A stretch of 32,045 bases of DNA from an uncultured Planctomycetaceae bacterium (GCA_903912515.1 CAIWHS010000184.1:1-32045), one strand, 5' to 3'. Counted from the first letter of the stretch, positions 18,014-28,196 are shown. The notes: generated from the letters alone by a model not told the origin. Numbers and translations: made by a program.

Positions 18014-21000
18014 ATGAGCATCAAACCGGTTGTCACCGATGCGCATCAGAACGAACCCAAGGCTGCCCCTAAAATGTGGCGCAGTCTTGAGGAATTGCTT
18101 GAGAAGCCTGATTTTCAGTCGATGCTGAATCGGGAATTTCCTTCGCAGGCAGGTGAGTTCACGGATCCGCTTTCTCGCCGCACCTTCCTTTCGTTGATGG
18201 GCGCATCTTTGGCGCTGGCTGGGGCGACTGGTTGTCGTCAGCCTGCCGGCTTGATTGTGCCTAACATTCGTGAAGCCGAAGGCACGCAGCCTGGCCGGCC
18301 CCAGTACTTTGCGACTTCGATGGCACTGGGTGGCTACGCGACACCGGTTTTGGTGAAGAGCTACGAAGGTCGTCCCATCAAGATTGAACCCAATCCGCAA
18401 CATCCGTCGCTGGCGGGTGCGCCCGAGGGTGTGTCGGCTGGAACCGATGTGTTCGCGCAGGCTTCTGTTTTGGGCATGTATGACCCTGATCGCGAATACC
18501 CGCTGAATTTTGAAGGTAACACGACCAGTTGGGAAGATTGCCAGCGTGGTTTGAAGAAATCTTTGACTGTTTTGGACAAGGGCAACCAAGGTTCGGCCAT
18601 TCGTTTGGTAACCGGGCTTGTTACCTCGCCCACAGAGCGCGATTTGATTGAGCGCTTCCTTAAGAAATATCCCGGTTCCAGGTGCCACCAGCACGAGCCT
18701 TTGGCCTCCGACAATGGTTTGGAAGGGAACACCTTGGCGTTTGGCCAAGCCCTTGAGGCGCATCCAGTGCTGCACGATGCAGCCAAGAAGGTTCGCGCTG
18801 ATGTGATTGTGGCGATTGACACCGACTTGCTGAACCAAGGGCCAGGGCATTTGGCATTGGTGCGTCAGTTTGGTGATTTGCGTGATGCTGCCAGCCCTGA
18901 AAGCATGACCCGTCTTTATGCCATAGAGCCCACCCTTTCGGTGACTGGCACCAAGGCTGATCACCGCTTGGCCGCTCGTCCAAGCGCCATACCGGCATTG
19001 GTCTCGCACTTGGCCCACCTGTTAGGTGCCGCTGGTGGCAAGCCTGCTGCGGGTTTGGATGCCGCCGAAGAGAAATTTTTGCAAGTTTTGGCTTCTGACC
19101 TGAAGGAAAAGAGCCACGATCACACTGGCAAGAAGCTTGCCAAAGCCGAGTCGCGTGCGGGGCATACGGTCGTTGTGGCAGGTCCTCGCCAGCCCAAAGA
19201 AGTGCATGCTTTGGTCGCCTCGATCAATGCCAAGTTGGGCAATGCTGGCAAAACGGTTCATTATCGGGCGCCATTGGCTGGTGGCCGTCCGTTGGCTAGC
19301 GACAATTCCTTGGCCCAGCTCACTGAAGATATGCAAGCTGGCAGGGTGAAATTCTTGCTGGTGTTTGATGGCAACCCCGCCTACAGCGCGCCAGCCGATG
19401 TGGCTTTTGGCCAGGAATTGCTGAAGCTTTCGGGCAAAAAAGAGTGCACGACTGCTTACATGGGTCTCTACCAGGATGAGACTGCGATCAAGTCTCAATG
19501 GCGCATTCCGCAAACCCATTATCTCGAGCAATGGGGCGACTTGCTTGCGCATGATGGGCGCGCTTGTCTGGTTCAGCCATTGATTGCTCCGCTGTTCTCG
19601 GGCCATTCCGCAGCCGAGTTGTTGGCAGGTCTTATCGCAGTTGAATCCGATCCGTCGAAAGAGACCAAAGACGCTCCGATTGTTGAGCGTCAGGGTTATG
19701 ATCTGGTCCGTCGATATTGGAAGTCTTGGTTTGACCAAAAGCGTGGTGCGACCCCTGAGCTTGGCAAGTTCAAGGACTTCGAGTCGTTTTTCCGTTCAGC
19801 GGTGCATGATGGCTGGGTTGCTGGAACCTCGGTTGCCCCCGCCGATGCTAAGTTGAACGAGGGTGGCTTGGCTGGCTTGGCACTACCCGCCAAGTTGGCT
19901 GGTCTGGAAGTGGTTTTCGCGCAGGACGACACGGTCTATGACGGGCGTTTTGCCAACAATGGCTGGTTGTTGGAAACCCCGAAGCCGATCACGAAGATCA
20001 CCTGGGATAATGCCGCCTATGTGGGGTATGGTACAGCTCTTAAGGAGCTGAAACTTGACCTGAAGCGTGAGAAGCGCGGCGACAAGGAATATATAGCCCC
20101 CGCCAAATCATTCGGCATCACCGGTGGCGAACACGGCCGGGCTTATGTCGATGTGATTGAGCTGGAAGTTGGCGGCCAAAAGCAGATGCTGCCCGTCTGG
20201 GCACAGCCGGGCGTTGCCGACGGCGTGGTAGTGGTTCAGCTTGGCTATGGTCGCACCCGCGCTGGCAGGGTGGGTGGCATGCTGGTGGGTGAGGGCAAAG
20301 CGAGCCCAGACAAGGTTGGTAACGGCAAGTCTGGCGATGTGGTTGGGGTGAGTTGCTACACGCTTCGCTCCAAAGCAAGGCTTTGGTCTGCTCCAGCAAC
20401 CGCCAAGGTAACCGGCAAATCTCACCTGCTTGCTTGTGTGCAGGGCCATCACAGCATGGAGCAGGATGGCCGTCCTGTGCCGCTGGTGCGTATTGGCACA
20501 TTGGCCGAGAACGCCAAGGGCCCAGGTTGGGTTGAAGGTGAACATGGCGGGGAAGCTCACGCCAGCGAAGTGCCACATGGTGCTCCCGGCCATGTCCACA
20601 AGGAAGGCGATGATTCGCATGGTGAGGAAAAGGGCCGCCTACCCTTGACTTTGTTGCCGGCTGAACACGCGCCCATGGCAGGTTATGAATATGGGAAGCA
20701 TGTCAATCGTTGGGGCATGGTGATCGACCTGAACCGCTGCACCGGTTGCTCCGCTTGTGTTGTCGCCTGTCAGTCGGAAAACAACAGCCCGGTGGTTGGC
20801 AAGCACGAGGTAAGCCGCGGCCGCGAGATGCATTGGATTCGGGTTGACCGCTACTTCCAAGTGAATTTCGAGGATCTCGACAAAGCTTCCGAGGTGCGGA
20901 CTTACCATCAGCCTGTGCCTTGCATGCAGTGCGAGAACGCGCCTTGCGAGCAGGTTTGCCCGGTTGCCGCAACTGTGCATAGTTACGACGGCCTCAACGA

Positions 21001-21532
21001 CATGGTTTACAATCGATGTGTGGGCACGCGGTACTGCTCGAACAACTGCCCGTACAAGGTGCGTCGGTTCAACTTCCTGCAGTACACCGACTACACGACC
21101 CCATCGATGAAGTTGGTGAACAACCCCGAAGTTTCGGTTCGCACCCGTGGTGTGATGGAGAAGTGCACCTACTGTGTGCAGCGTATCCGCCATGCCGAGA
21201 TCACCGCAGAAAAGCGCGCGATTTCGCAGGCTGAGACCGAGAAAAAGGGTATCACCCGCGAAGCGCAGCCCAAAGAGGCTGGCAAGGTTCAGGTTCGCAT
21301 CAACGACGGTGAGGTGGTGACCGCCTGCCAGGGCGCTTGTCCGGCTGGCGCCATTGTCTTTGGCGACATGAATGATCCGAAGAGTCGTATCCACAAGATC
21401 AAGAACAATCCTGCCACCAAGGGGTTGAATTATTCGCTGCTGGAGGGCTTGAACACCTTCCCGCGCACAACCTACCTGGCTGGCCTGCGTAATCCCCACC
21501 CCGATCTGGAGGCCCCCGCCAACAAGGGGTGA
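18014..21532 (+). CDS. actB: Alternative complex III subunit ActB (molybdopterin-oxidoreductase-like domain fused to 4Fe-4S ferredoxin domain)
   Basis: 1172 aa; Tat/lipobox leader SRRTFLSLMGASLALAGATGC; FeS motifs CTGCSACVVAC, CMQCENAPCEQVCP, CVGTRYCSNNCPYKVRRFNF, CTYCVQRI, CQGACPAGAIVFGD. Confidence 0.95.
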   Translation: MSIKPVVTDAHQNEPKAAPKMWRSLEELLEKPDFQSMLNREFPSQAGEFTDPLSRRTFLSLMGASLALAGATGCRQPAGLIVPNIREAEGTQPGRPQYFATSMALGGYATPVLVKSYEGRPIKIEPNPQHPSLAGAPEGVSAGTDVFAQASVLGMYDPDREYPLNFEGNTTSWEDCQRGLKKSLTVLDKGNQGSAIRLVTGLVTSPTERDLIERFLKKYPGSRCHQHEPLASDNGLEGNTLAFGQALEAHPVLHDAAKKVRADVIVAIDTDLLNQGPGHLALVRQFGDLRDAASPESMTRLYAIEPTLSVTGTKADHRLAARPSAIPALVSHLAHLLGAAGGKPAAGLDAAEEKFLQVLASDLKEKSHDHTGKKLAKAESRAGHTVVVAGPRQPKEVHALVASINAKLGNAGKTVHYRAPLAGGRPLASDNSLAQLTEDMQAGRVKFLLVFDGNPAYSAPADVAFGQELLKLSGKKECTTAYMGLYQDETAIKSQWRIPQTHYLEQWGDLLAHDGRACLVQPLIAPLFSGHSAAELLAGLIAVESDPSKETKDAPIVERQGYDLVRRYWKSWFDQKRGATPELGKFKDFESFFRSAVHDGWVAGTSVAPADAKLNEGGLAGLALPAKLAGLEVVFAQDDTVYDGRFANNGWLLETPKPITKITWDNAAYVGYGTALKELKLDLKREKRGDKEYIAPAKSFGITGGEHGRAYVDVIELEVGGQKQMLPVWAQPGVADGVVVVQLGYGRTRAGRVGGMLVGEGKASPDKVGNGKSGDVVGVSCYTLRSKARLWSAPATAKVTGKSHLLACVQGHHSMEQDGRPVPLVRIGTLAENAKGPGWVEGEHGGEAHASEVPHGAPGHVHKEGDDSHGEEKGRLPLTLLPAEHAPMAGYEYGKHVNRWGMVIDLNRCTGCSACVVACQSENNSPVVGKHEVSRGREMHWIRVDRYFQVNFEDLDKASEVRTYHQPVPCMQCENAPCEQVCPVAATVHSYDGLNDMVYNRCVGTRYCSNNCPYKVRRFNFLQYTDYTTPSMKLVNNPEVSVRTRGVMEKCTYCVQRIRHAEITAEKRAISQAETEKKGITREAQPKEAGKVQVRINDGEVVTACQGACPAGAIVFGDMNDPKSRIHKIKNNPATKGLNYSLLEGLNTFPRTTYLAGLRNPHPDLEAPANKG

Positions 21533-21533
21533 G

Positions 21534-22931
21534 ATGACAGACATGGCGACGAAAGAGGCGAAGGTGCCGGATAAGGACTCCCTTTTCACCGGTACTTACA
21601 ACTTCGGGACAGTTACCTCGAAGATCAATGACATTGTCACAGGCCCCACCGGCAAAGGCTGGGTGGTTGGCTTTGCGGTGTCGTTCCTGATCCTTCAGGT
21701 TTTGTTGATGGCAGTCACTTGGCTGCTGTACGAAGGCATTGGCACCTGGGGCGTGAATGTCCCTGTGGGCTGGGGCTTCGACATCATCAACTTTGTTTGG
21801 TGGATCGGTATCGGCCATGCGGGAACTCTGATTTCCGCCATTTTGTTGCTGTTCCACCAGCAATGGCGTACCTCGATCAATCGGTTCGCGGAAGCAATGA
21901 CCTTGTTCGCGGTTGCTTGCGCCGGCCTTTACCCGCTAGCTCACATGGGCCGGCCGTGGTTCTTTTACTGGCTGATGCCTTACCCGAGCACCATGCAGCT
22001 TTGGCCGCAGTTTCGCAGCCCGCTGATTTGGGATGTTTTCGCAGTCTCGACTTACCTGACTGTTTCGTTGCTGTTTTGGTACACCGGCTTGGTGCCCGAC
22101 TTTGCCAGCCTTCGCGACCGTGCCAAAAACATTTGGGCTCGTCGCGCTTATGGCATTCTTAGTCTTGGCTGGCGTGGCGCTGCCCGGCACTGGCATCGTT
22201 ACGAGACTTCTTATCTATTGCTGGCCGGCCTGAGCACACCTTTGGTGCTTTCGGTTCACACCATCGTTTCATTCGACTTTGCCGTGGGTAATGTCCCCGG
22301 TTGGCATGCCACCATCTTCCCGCCTTACTTTGTTGCGGGAGCTGTTTTTGCCGGGTTTGCGATGGTGGTCAACTTGGCCATTCCCGCACGGGCGGCTTAT
22401 GGCCTGAAAGACTACATCACCGACAAACACTTGGACAACATGGCCAAGGTGATGCTGGCTAGTGGTTGGATCGTGTTCTTTGGCTACGGCGTGGAGGCCT
22501 TCATGGCTTACTACTCTGGCAGCCCTGAAGAACGCGACCTGTTCATGAAAAACCGCGCCTTTGGACCTTATGGGCTTTGGTATTGGATGCTCATTTTGTG
22601 CAACGGCATCATTCCCCAACTATTCTGGTGGGAATATTTCCGTCGTAGCATGTTCTGGCTGTGGATGATCAGTTTCGTGATCAATATTGGCATGTGGCTT
22701 GAGCGATTCGTGATCCTCATGAGCCTTCAGCGCATTCCATGGCAATCCTCAGCTTGGGGTCAATATTCTCCCACATTCTGGGATCTATCGACCTACTTTG
22801 GAACCTTTGGACTGTTCTTCACACTTTTCTTCCTGTTCCTGCGCTTGGTGCCGATGATCTCCGCGTTTGAGATGAAGCACATGCTGCCGGAATCGCATAC
22901 CCATGCACCTGGCTCTGGAGGGCACCACTGA
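21534..22931 (+). CDS. actC: Alternative complex III subunit ActC (NrfD/PsrC-like membrane protein)
   Basis: Polytopic; GWGFDIINFVWWIGIGHAGTLISAILLLFHQQWRTSINRFAEAMTLFAV; starts 2 bp after the actB stop. Confidence 0.95.
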   Translation: MTDMATKEAKVPDKDSLFTGTYNFGTVTSKINDIVTGPTGKGWVVGFAVSFLILQVLLMAVTWLLYEGIGTWGVNVPVGWGFDIINFVWWIGIGHAGTLISAILLLFHQQWRTSINRFAEAMTLFAVACAGLYPLAHMGRPWFFYWLMPYPSTMQLWPQFRSPLIWDVFAVSTYLTVSLLFWYTGLVPDFASLRDRAKNIWARRAYGILSLGWRGAARHWHRYETSYLLLAGLSTPLVLSVHTIVSFDFAVGNVPGWHATIFPPYFVAGAVFAGFAMVVNLAIPARAAYGLKDYITDKHLDNMAKVMLASGWIVFFGYGVEAFMAYYSGSPEERDLFMKNRAFGPYGLWYWMLILCNGIIPQLFWWEYFRRSMFWLWMISFVINIGMWLERFVILMSLQRIPWQSSAWGQYSPTFWDLSTYFGTFGLFFTLFFLFLRLVPMISAFEMKHMLPESHTHAPGSGGHH

Positions 22932-23524
22932 TGGGCGCCGCCCCGGCAAAGATGGCCTCATTTGGCCTGTTGGCAGAGTTTGATAATCCCCAAGCGCTGG
23001 TTGATGCAGCCGATCGCGCCCGTCGCGAGGGGTTTGTAAAAATGGAAGGGTACAGTCCCTTTCCGGTGGAAGGCTTGCGAGAGGCTCTGGGCCAAAAGCG
23101 CACCTTGATGCCTGTGGCCATCTTTTTTGGTGGCATCACAGGCACCATCACCGGCTTTATGCTGCAAACTCTCACTTCGGGCGGCTTGCCCGCCGAGTGG
23201 GATGCATGGATTCCCTTCAATCAATGGTTCAGTTACCGGCTGAACATTGCCGGTCGCCCGTTCTTCTCGTGGCAAGCCTTTGTGCCACCGATGTTTGAAT
23301 TGACGATTTTGTTTGCGGCCTTCACGGCCGTATTCGGAATGCTGGCCATCAACGGTTACCCGCGTTTGAATCACCCGCTGTTTGAAGTGCCCGAATTTGG
23401 CCGTGCCAGCGTGGATCGCTTCTTTTTGTGCATCGAGTCGGAAGACAAGTTGTACGACAACGAAAAGACGCGGGAATTTTTGAAAAACCTGAAGCCCCTG
23501 ACGATTTCGGAGGTGCCGGCATGA
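22931..23524 (+). CDS. actD: Alternative complex III subunit ActD (DUF3341)
   Basis: FGLLAEFDNPQALVDAADRARREGFVKMEGYSPFPVEGL; two TM segments; ATGA overlap with actC. Confidence 0.94.
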   Translation: MGAAPAKMASFGLLAEFDNPQALVDAADRARREGFVKMEGYSPFPVEGLREALGQKRTLMPVAIFFGGITGTITGFMLQTLTSGGLPAEWDAWIPFNQWFSYRLNIAGRPFFSWQAFVPPMFELTILFAAFTAVFGMLAINGYPRLNHPLFEVPEFGRASVDRFFLCIESEDKLYDNEKTREFLKNLKPLTISEVPA

Positions 23525-24210
23525 CCGCCCCCCGGTTGAGTGTAGCTCTGTGTGTCGCATTAGCATTTGGTGCGACTGGTTGCTACCAGCAAATGGCTTT
23601 GCAACACAAACTGAAGCCACAGGATCCCACCGATTTTTGGTCAGATGGTCGTTCGACCCGTCCCTATGTGGAGGGGACCGTTGCGCGTGGTTCTATCCAA
23701 GAGGACGGTTGGTACTTCACAGGCAAGGTCAAGGAGGCGCCATCGTCTCCAACTACGGCTCCAGTGAGCGCTGAGGAAGTCCTTGGTCAATATGCCGACG
23801 GTTTCCCCGAGCCTGTGACTGAGTCAACCTTGAAGCGTGGTCGTGAGCGATTCAACATTTATTGCAATGTTTGCCACGGCCAAACCGGCGCGGCAGACGG
23901 CACCATTGTCATGCGTGGTTTCTTGAAGCCTCCAGCTTTTTGGGAGCAGCCAGAAGACAAGAAGGCGCACCACAGTCGTGGCCTGAAGTACCAGGGGGCG
24001 AGTGATGTGGCCCTGAATGATGCCCCTGTTGGTTATCTTTTCCATGTGATCACACACGGCTATGGAGCCATGGGGACCTATTCTGCCCAGATCCCGGTCG
24101 CAGATCGATGGGCGATTGTTGCCTACATCAAGGCGTTGCAGGAAACCAACCGCAAGGGTGGAGTGGCGGCCAACACTGTTGCCGCACCCGCAACGGAGGG
24201 AGCCCGCTGA
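23521..24210 (+). CDS. actE: Alternative complex III subunit ActE, monoheme cytochrome c lipoprotein
   Basis: Lipobox-like ALAFGATGCYQQ; heme motif CNVCHGQTGAADG; ATGA overlaps with actD and actF; start placed at 23521. Confidence 0.93.
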   Translation: MTAPRLSVALCVALAFGATGCYQQMALQHKLKPQDPTDFWSDGRSTRPYVEGTVARGSIQEDGWYFTGKVKEAPSSPTTAPVSAEEVLGQYADGFPEPVTESTLKRGRERFNIYCNVCHGQTGAADGTIVMRGFLKPPAFWEQPEDKKAHHSRGLKYQGASDVALNDAPVGYLFHVITHGYGAMGTYSAQIPVADRWAIVAYIKALQETNRKGGVAANTVAAPATEGAR

Positions 24211-25544
24211 TGGCTGCTGAGACGAACAGTAATCTTTTGGAACAGGCCAAACCACGCATCAATGCCATGGCCGCTACTGCTTTGACAGTGGCTTTGGTCG
24301 CCTTGGGTGCAACGGTAGCCCTTGGTTTGGTGGTGGGCACCGGCCCGATGTTCCGTAGTTTGTTGATCGGCTACATGATGCCCTTTGGCTTGGCCATGGG
24401 ATCACTTGTGTTGCTGATGATTCAATGGTGTACCGCAGGCTACTGGGGCTATGTGCTTCGCAGTCCACTGGAGGCAGGCACACGCACCTTGCCTGTGTGG
24501 GGCTTGGTTTTCGCGCTCATCGCTTTGGGCGGGTTGACCATATTCAACCTGCGCCCTGATTATCATCCGGAAAATCACCATGAAGAGCTGAATGTTGTCA
24601 GCTCCGAAAAACTCTGGCCTTGGGCCGACCATGAATTGGTGGAACACCTGCACCACCATGAGAAGCTGGTGGTTGAAGAAAAGCTTGGTTATTTGAATGT
24701 TCGATTTTTTGCAGTGCGGGCCGCTATTGCTTTTAGCATTTGGATCGTTTTGGCTTTGTTGCTCAACCGGGTAGCCCGGCGCGAAGAGGCAGAGGGAACC
24801 AGCCAGAAATTGCGTGACTTGGCCATGCAATACTCCGGGCCAGGCATTGTGATTTATTCGATAACCATGCTGTTTATCAGTACCGACTGGAGCATGTCGC
24901 TGCAGCCGATCTGGTATTCTTCGATGTTCCCGGTGATTTTTGGCTTTGGCCAATTGCTGGGTGCCCTGTGTTTAAATGCTTTGGTTTATGTGATGCTACG
25001 AAGTGGCATCGAGGATCTTTCGACGGGCCGAAACAAGAAGCTGATGCGGGATCTGGGCAGCCTTATTTTGGGCTTTGTGGTCTTCTGGACTTACATTTCG
25101 TTTTCCCAGTACCTGCTGATTTGGTCGACCAACTTGAAGGAAGAGGTTCCATTTTTCATCGCCCGAACCAATGGCGGTTGGGAGTATGTGACTGCGGCCT
25201 TGGTGTTTGGCCAGTTTGTCATTCCATTCTTTGTCTTGTTGCTCCGCGATGTGAGCCGCTCGGGCAAGTGGTTGGCACGGGTTGCGGGTTTCATTTTGGT
25301 GATGCGGTTCATTGACCTTTACTGGCAAATGAAGCCTGCGTTCCGACCTGGCGATTTCAACTTCTTCAGCCTTGAGACAGTGATGGATTTAGCCGCTGGT
25401 GCGGGCCTGTTCTCACTATGGCTGTTTGTATTTTTGCGGCAACTGGTTCGATTTGAGCTTTTGCCTGTTAATGACTATCGCAAAGCAACCGAACCTGTGC
25501 ACACGGTTTCTGATGATGTGGAGGTTGCCGGCAGCCATGGCTGA
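24210..25544 (+). CDS. actF: Alternative complex III subunit ActF (second NrfD-like membrane protein)
   Basis: Polytopic; STDWSMSLQPIWYSSMFPVIFGFGQLLGA; FSQYLLIWSTNLKEEVPFFIAR; start at ATG 24210 overlapping the actE stop. Confidence 0.94.
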   Translation: MAAETNSNLLEQAKPRINAMAATALTVALVALGATVALGLVVGTGPMFRSLLIGYMMPFGLAMGSLVLLMIQWCTAGYWGYVLRSPLEAGTRTLPVWGLVFALIALGGLTIFNLRPDYHPENHHEELNVVSSEKLWPWADHELVEHLHHHEKLVVEEKLGYLNVRFFAVRAAIAFSIWIVLALLLNRVARREEAEGTSQKLRDLAMQYSGPGIVIYSITMLFISTDWSMSLQPIWYSSMFPVIFGFGQLLGALCLNALVYVMLRSGIEDLSTGRNKKLMRDLGSLILGFVVFWTYISFSQYLLIWSTNLKEEVPFFIARTNGGWEYVTAALVFGQFVIPFFVLLLRDVSRSGKWLARVAGFILVMRFIDLYWQMKPAFRPGDFNFFSLETVMDLAAGAGLFSLWLFVFLRQLVRFELLPVNDYRKATEPVHTVSDDVEVAGSHG

Positions 25545-25603
25545 TCGGCTAGCCCATGTCATTGCGGGTGGTTTAAGCGTTCATGGTTTTGGGAGGTGGC
25601 GTG

Positions 25604-26164
25604 ATGGAAGGCAACCAAATGGATGTGGCCTTTGAGCGCAAGGATGTTCGCAGCAGTGTTGCCTATATTTTCATGGGCTTTATCACAGCCATGATTTTAG
25701 GGGCTATTGTTTCGGTGAACATTTTATTCGCCTATCTGACGCATTTCGAACAGGGCAGCAAGGTGCTAACTGACGAGGTTATGCGTGGCAAGCGTGTCGC
25801 CTACCACCAACAGGTGAGGGCTGAGTTGCAAAGTAGATATGCGTTGGCGATTCCCAATGATTCGGCTGAAGCCGCAAACCAAGCCCGTATCGCCTATGAT
25901 CGTATCAGTGTGAACGATTTTGTGCGCCCACCCTTTGCAGCGATAGCCGCATTGGAAGGAGCCGACATTTTGTCTCCTCTCCATTCGGGTGGTCAGCCCA
26001 GCGACAACACTATCGGTCAGGAAAATATCAAGGAAGGTAATGCGAAGTTGGCCAAGGCGGGCATTGACAAAGTGCTCGCGAATCTTGGCAAACCTGGAGC
26101 GTTGAAAAGCAGAACCAAAGCCGAAATTCCGGTCCAATCTGTGGATACCAACGGCGGCCGTTGA
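25604..26164 (+). CDS. Unidentified single-TM protein within the ACIII-caa3 cluster
   Basis: 186 aa; N-terminal TM VAYIFMGFITAMILGAIVSVNILFAYL and Cys-free soluble domain; preceded by GGGAGGTGG RBS; no family recognised by eye. Confidence 0.75.
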   Translation: MEGNQMDVAFERKDVRSSVAYIFMGFITAMILGAIVSVNILFAYLTHFEQGSKVLTDEVMRGKRVAYHQQVRAELQSRYALAIPNDSAEAANQARIAYDRISVNDFVRPPFAAIAALEGADILSPLHSGGQPSDNTIGQENIKEGNAKLAKAGIDKVLANLGKPGALKSRTKAEIPVQSVDTNGGR

Positions 26165-26222
26165 TTTTTAGTGGTCTGAGCGGTTTACAAGTAGGTATTT
26201 AATTTTTCAAAAGGTTTCTCTG

Positions 26223-27143
26223 ATGCGCGGATGGGTGACACTTCTGGTGGCGGCATGGGTGGCAATTGCCGCTCCCGCCCAGGATGCGCCCGCTATTTCA
26301 GCAGTCCCCCGTGGGCCTGGCGATTTAGATGTTAAGGAAGACCAATACAGCAAGTTGCGTGAGAAGGTAGGCATTGATCAGAGGCTAGGCGAGAAGGTTC
26401 CGCTGGATGCCCCTTTGATGACTCATGATGGTGGCAGTACCACCCTTGGCAAGCTTTTGTCCAAAGGTAAACCGGTGTTGCTGGTGCCTGCATATTATCG
26501 ATGCCGCCAGCAGTGCAATGTGGTTTTGATGGGCATATTTGATGGCCTGAAGCGCGTGAAATTCAAGCCAGGAACAGACTTTGAAGTGGTTGTTTTCAGT
26601 TTTGATGAGGAAGAATCGCCTGAAATTGCTGCCCGCAAGCGCGATGAGCTGATGCAGGTGACGGGCAGGCCTCTCAAGCAAAACAGTGTTCTTCAGGGTG
26701 TTTACGATCACCGAACGGTTGCCGAATGGAACTTCACTGTTGCCGGCAAAGCTGCAATAGACCAAATATGCGAATCAATTGGTTACAAATTTGTTCGCGA
26801 CCCGGGCAACCATGAGTTGCTGCACCCGGCCGGCGTGGTTTTTCTCACGCCCGAGGGTGTGATATCCCACTACCGTATGGGTATGAACTACGCACCTTGG
26901 GATTTGGAAAAAGACCTGCAACTTGCCTCGGACAATGGCATTGGCAACTTGGTGGACAAACTTGGTTTTGTGTGCATGAAATATGATCCCCATTCAGGGC
27001 GATACAGCGTGCATGTGATGCGTTTAATACAGGCTGGGGCTGTTGTGACCATTTTGGCCCTGGGCGGATTCATTTTTGGCAACCGTTTTTTCGGTCGGCC
27101 AAAGGCGGGGCTTTCCCTGCCCGATTTGGAGGGTACGCGCTGA
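26223..27143 (+). CDS. SCO1/SenC-family protein with C-terminal TM anchor
   Basis: VPAYYRCRQQCNVVLMGIFDGLK (CxxxC), NHELLHPAGVVFLTPEG (conserved His), C-terminal TM VVTILALGGFIFG. Confidence 0.88.
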   Translation: MRGWVTLLVAAWVAIAAPAQDAPAISAVPRGPGDLDVKEDQYSKLREKVGIDQRLGEKVPLDAPLMTHDGGSTTLGKLLSKGKPVLLVPAYYRCRQQCNVVLMGIFDGLKRVKFKPGTDFEVVVFSFDEEESPEIAARKRDELMQVTGRPLKQNSVLQGVYDHRTVAEWNFTVAGKAAIDQICESIGYKFVRDPGNHELLHPAGVVFLTPEGVISHYRMGMNYAPWDLEKDLQLASDNGIGNLVDKLGFVCMKYDPHSGRYSVHVMRLIQAGAVVTILALGGFIFGNRFFGRPKAGLSLPDLEGTR

Positions 27144-28165
27144 TGTGGGATTTCCCGATTTTCCCGAAACAAGCCTCAACGGTTGCTAGTTCGGTAGACA
27201 ATCTAACCCTGTTTATTCTGAGCTACAATGTACTCATAACGGCAGGCGTTTTTGTTTGCCTTATCTTTTGCGCTGTCTATTTCCGCCAAAGGCACAAAGA
27301 CGAAGTGGGTGAGCAAACTCATGGCGGTCTGTTGCTCGAGATCAGTTGGGCAGTCATCCCCACAATTATTTGCTTGGTCACCTTTTGGTGGGGTGTGAAG
27401 GTTTATGCAGAGCTGGTTGTTCCTCCAGCAGATGCGACCGATGTTTATGTGGTAGGTCGGCAGTGGATGTGGAAGACTCAGTACCCTACCGGCCACAAAG
27501 AGATCAACACGCTGCATGTGCCTCTTGGCAAGCCTGTGAAGCTAACGATCACCAGTGAAGATGTTTTACATAGCTTTTGGATCCCCGCTTTCCGGGTGAA
27601 GGCTGACGCGGTGCCTGGGCGCTACACCACGCTGTGGTTTGAGGCGACAGTACCAGGAGAGCATCGTTTGTTCTGCACCGAGTATTGCGGAACTGAGCAC
27701 AGCCGGATGATTGGCAAAGTGGTGGTTCATGACGAAGCTGATTACCAAAAGTGGCTGACTGAAGAGGCCGAATTTGGCGATGCCCTGCAGGGCCGCAAGC
27801 TGTTCACGAAGTTGCAATGCGTGACCTGCCATGCTGGTGAAAGCCAAGCCAAGGCGCCGATTCTTGAAGAGTTGTACATGAAACGGGTACCCATAGGGTT
27901 TGACAAGGGAAGTCCGACGGCACCCGGCACTTCGGTTTTGGTGGATGAGAACTACCTGCGCGAATCGATTCGTTACCCTAGTGCCAAGATTGTGGCGGGT
28001 TGGCAGCATCCGTCCATCATGCCTGCTTATGACGAGAGTCTGGTCAGCGAGGACGATCTCTTCCAAGTGATCGCCTACATCAAGTCTCTGCGTCGGGGTC
28101 AAACGCCGCCACGCATTGAGGCGACAACCCAGCCCCGCGCCTTGGGCGCACCACAGGGCAAATGA
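27143..28165 (+). CDS. coxB: Cytochrome c oxidase subunit II with fused C-terminal cytochrome c (caa3-type)
   Basis: CuA motif CTEYCGTEHSRM, DVLHSFWIPAFRVKADAVPGR; heme c motif CVTCH; ATG overlaps the sco stop. Confidence 0.96.
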   Translation: MWDFPIFPKQASTVASSVDNLTLFILSYNVLITAGVFVCLIFCAVYFRQRHKDEVGEQTHGGLLLEISWAVIPTIICLVTFWWGVKVYAELVVPPADATDVYVVGRQWMWKTQYPTGHKEINTLHVPLGKPVKLTITSEDVLHSFWIPAFRVKADAVPGRYTTLWFEATVPGEHRLFCTEYCGTEHSRMIGKVVVHDEADYQKWLTEEAEFGDALQGRKLFTKLQCVTCHAGESQAKAPILEELYMKRVPIGFDKGSPTAPGTSVLVDENYLRESIRYPSAKIVAGWQHPSIMPAYDESLVSEDDLFQVIAYIKSLRRGQTPPRIEATTQPRALGAPQGK

Positions 28166-28196
28166 CACAAGGCAACTTCGACGAGGAGATGACTGA

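Noticed and set aside
18008-19018. 336-aa antisense ORF opposite actB (and similar antisense ORFs such as 10369-11622, 20639-21589 and 8082-8996)
   Set aside because: They lie fully opposite genes with strong family motifs and show low-complexity compositions typical of antisense frames in GC-rich DNA.
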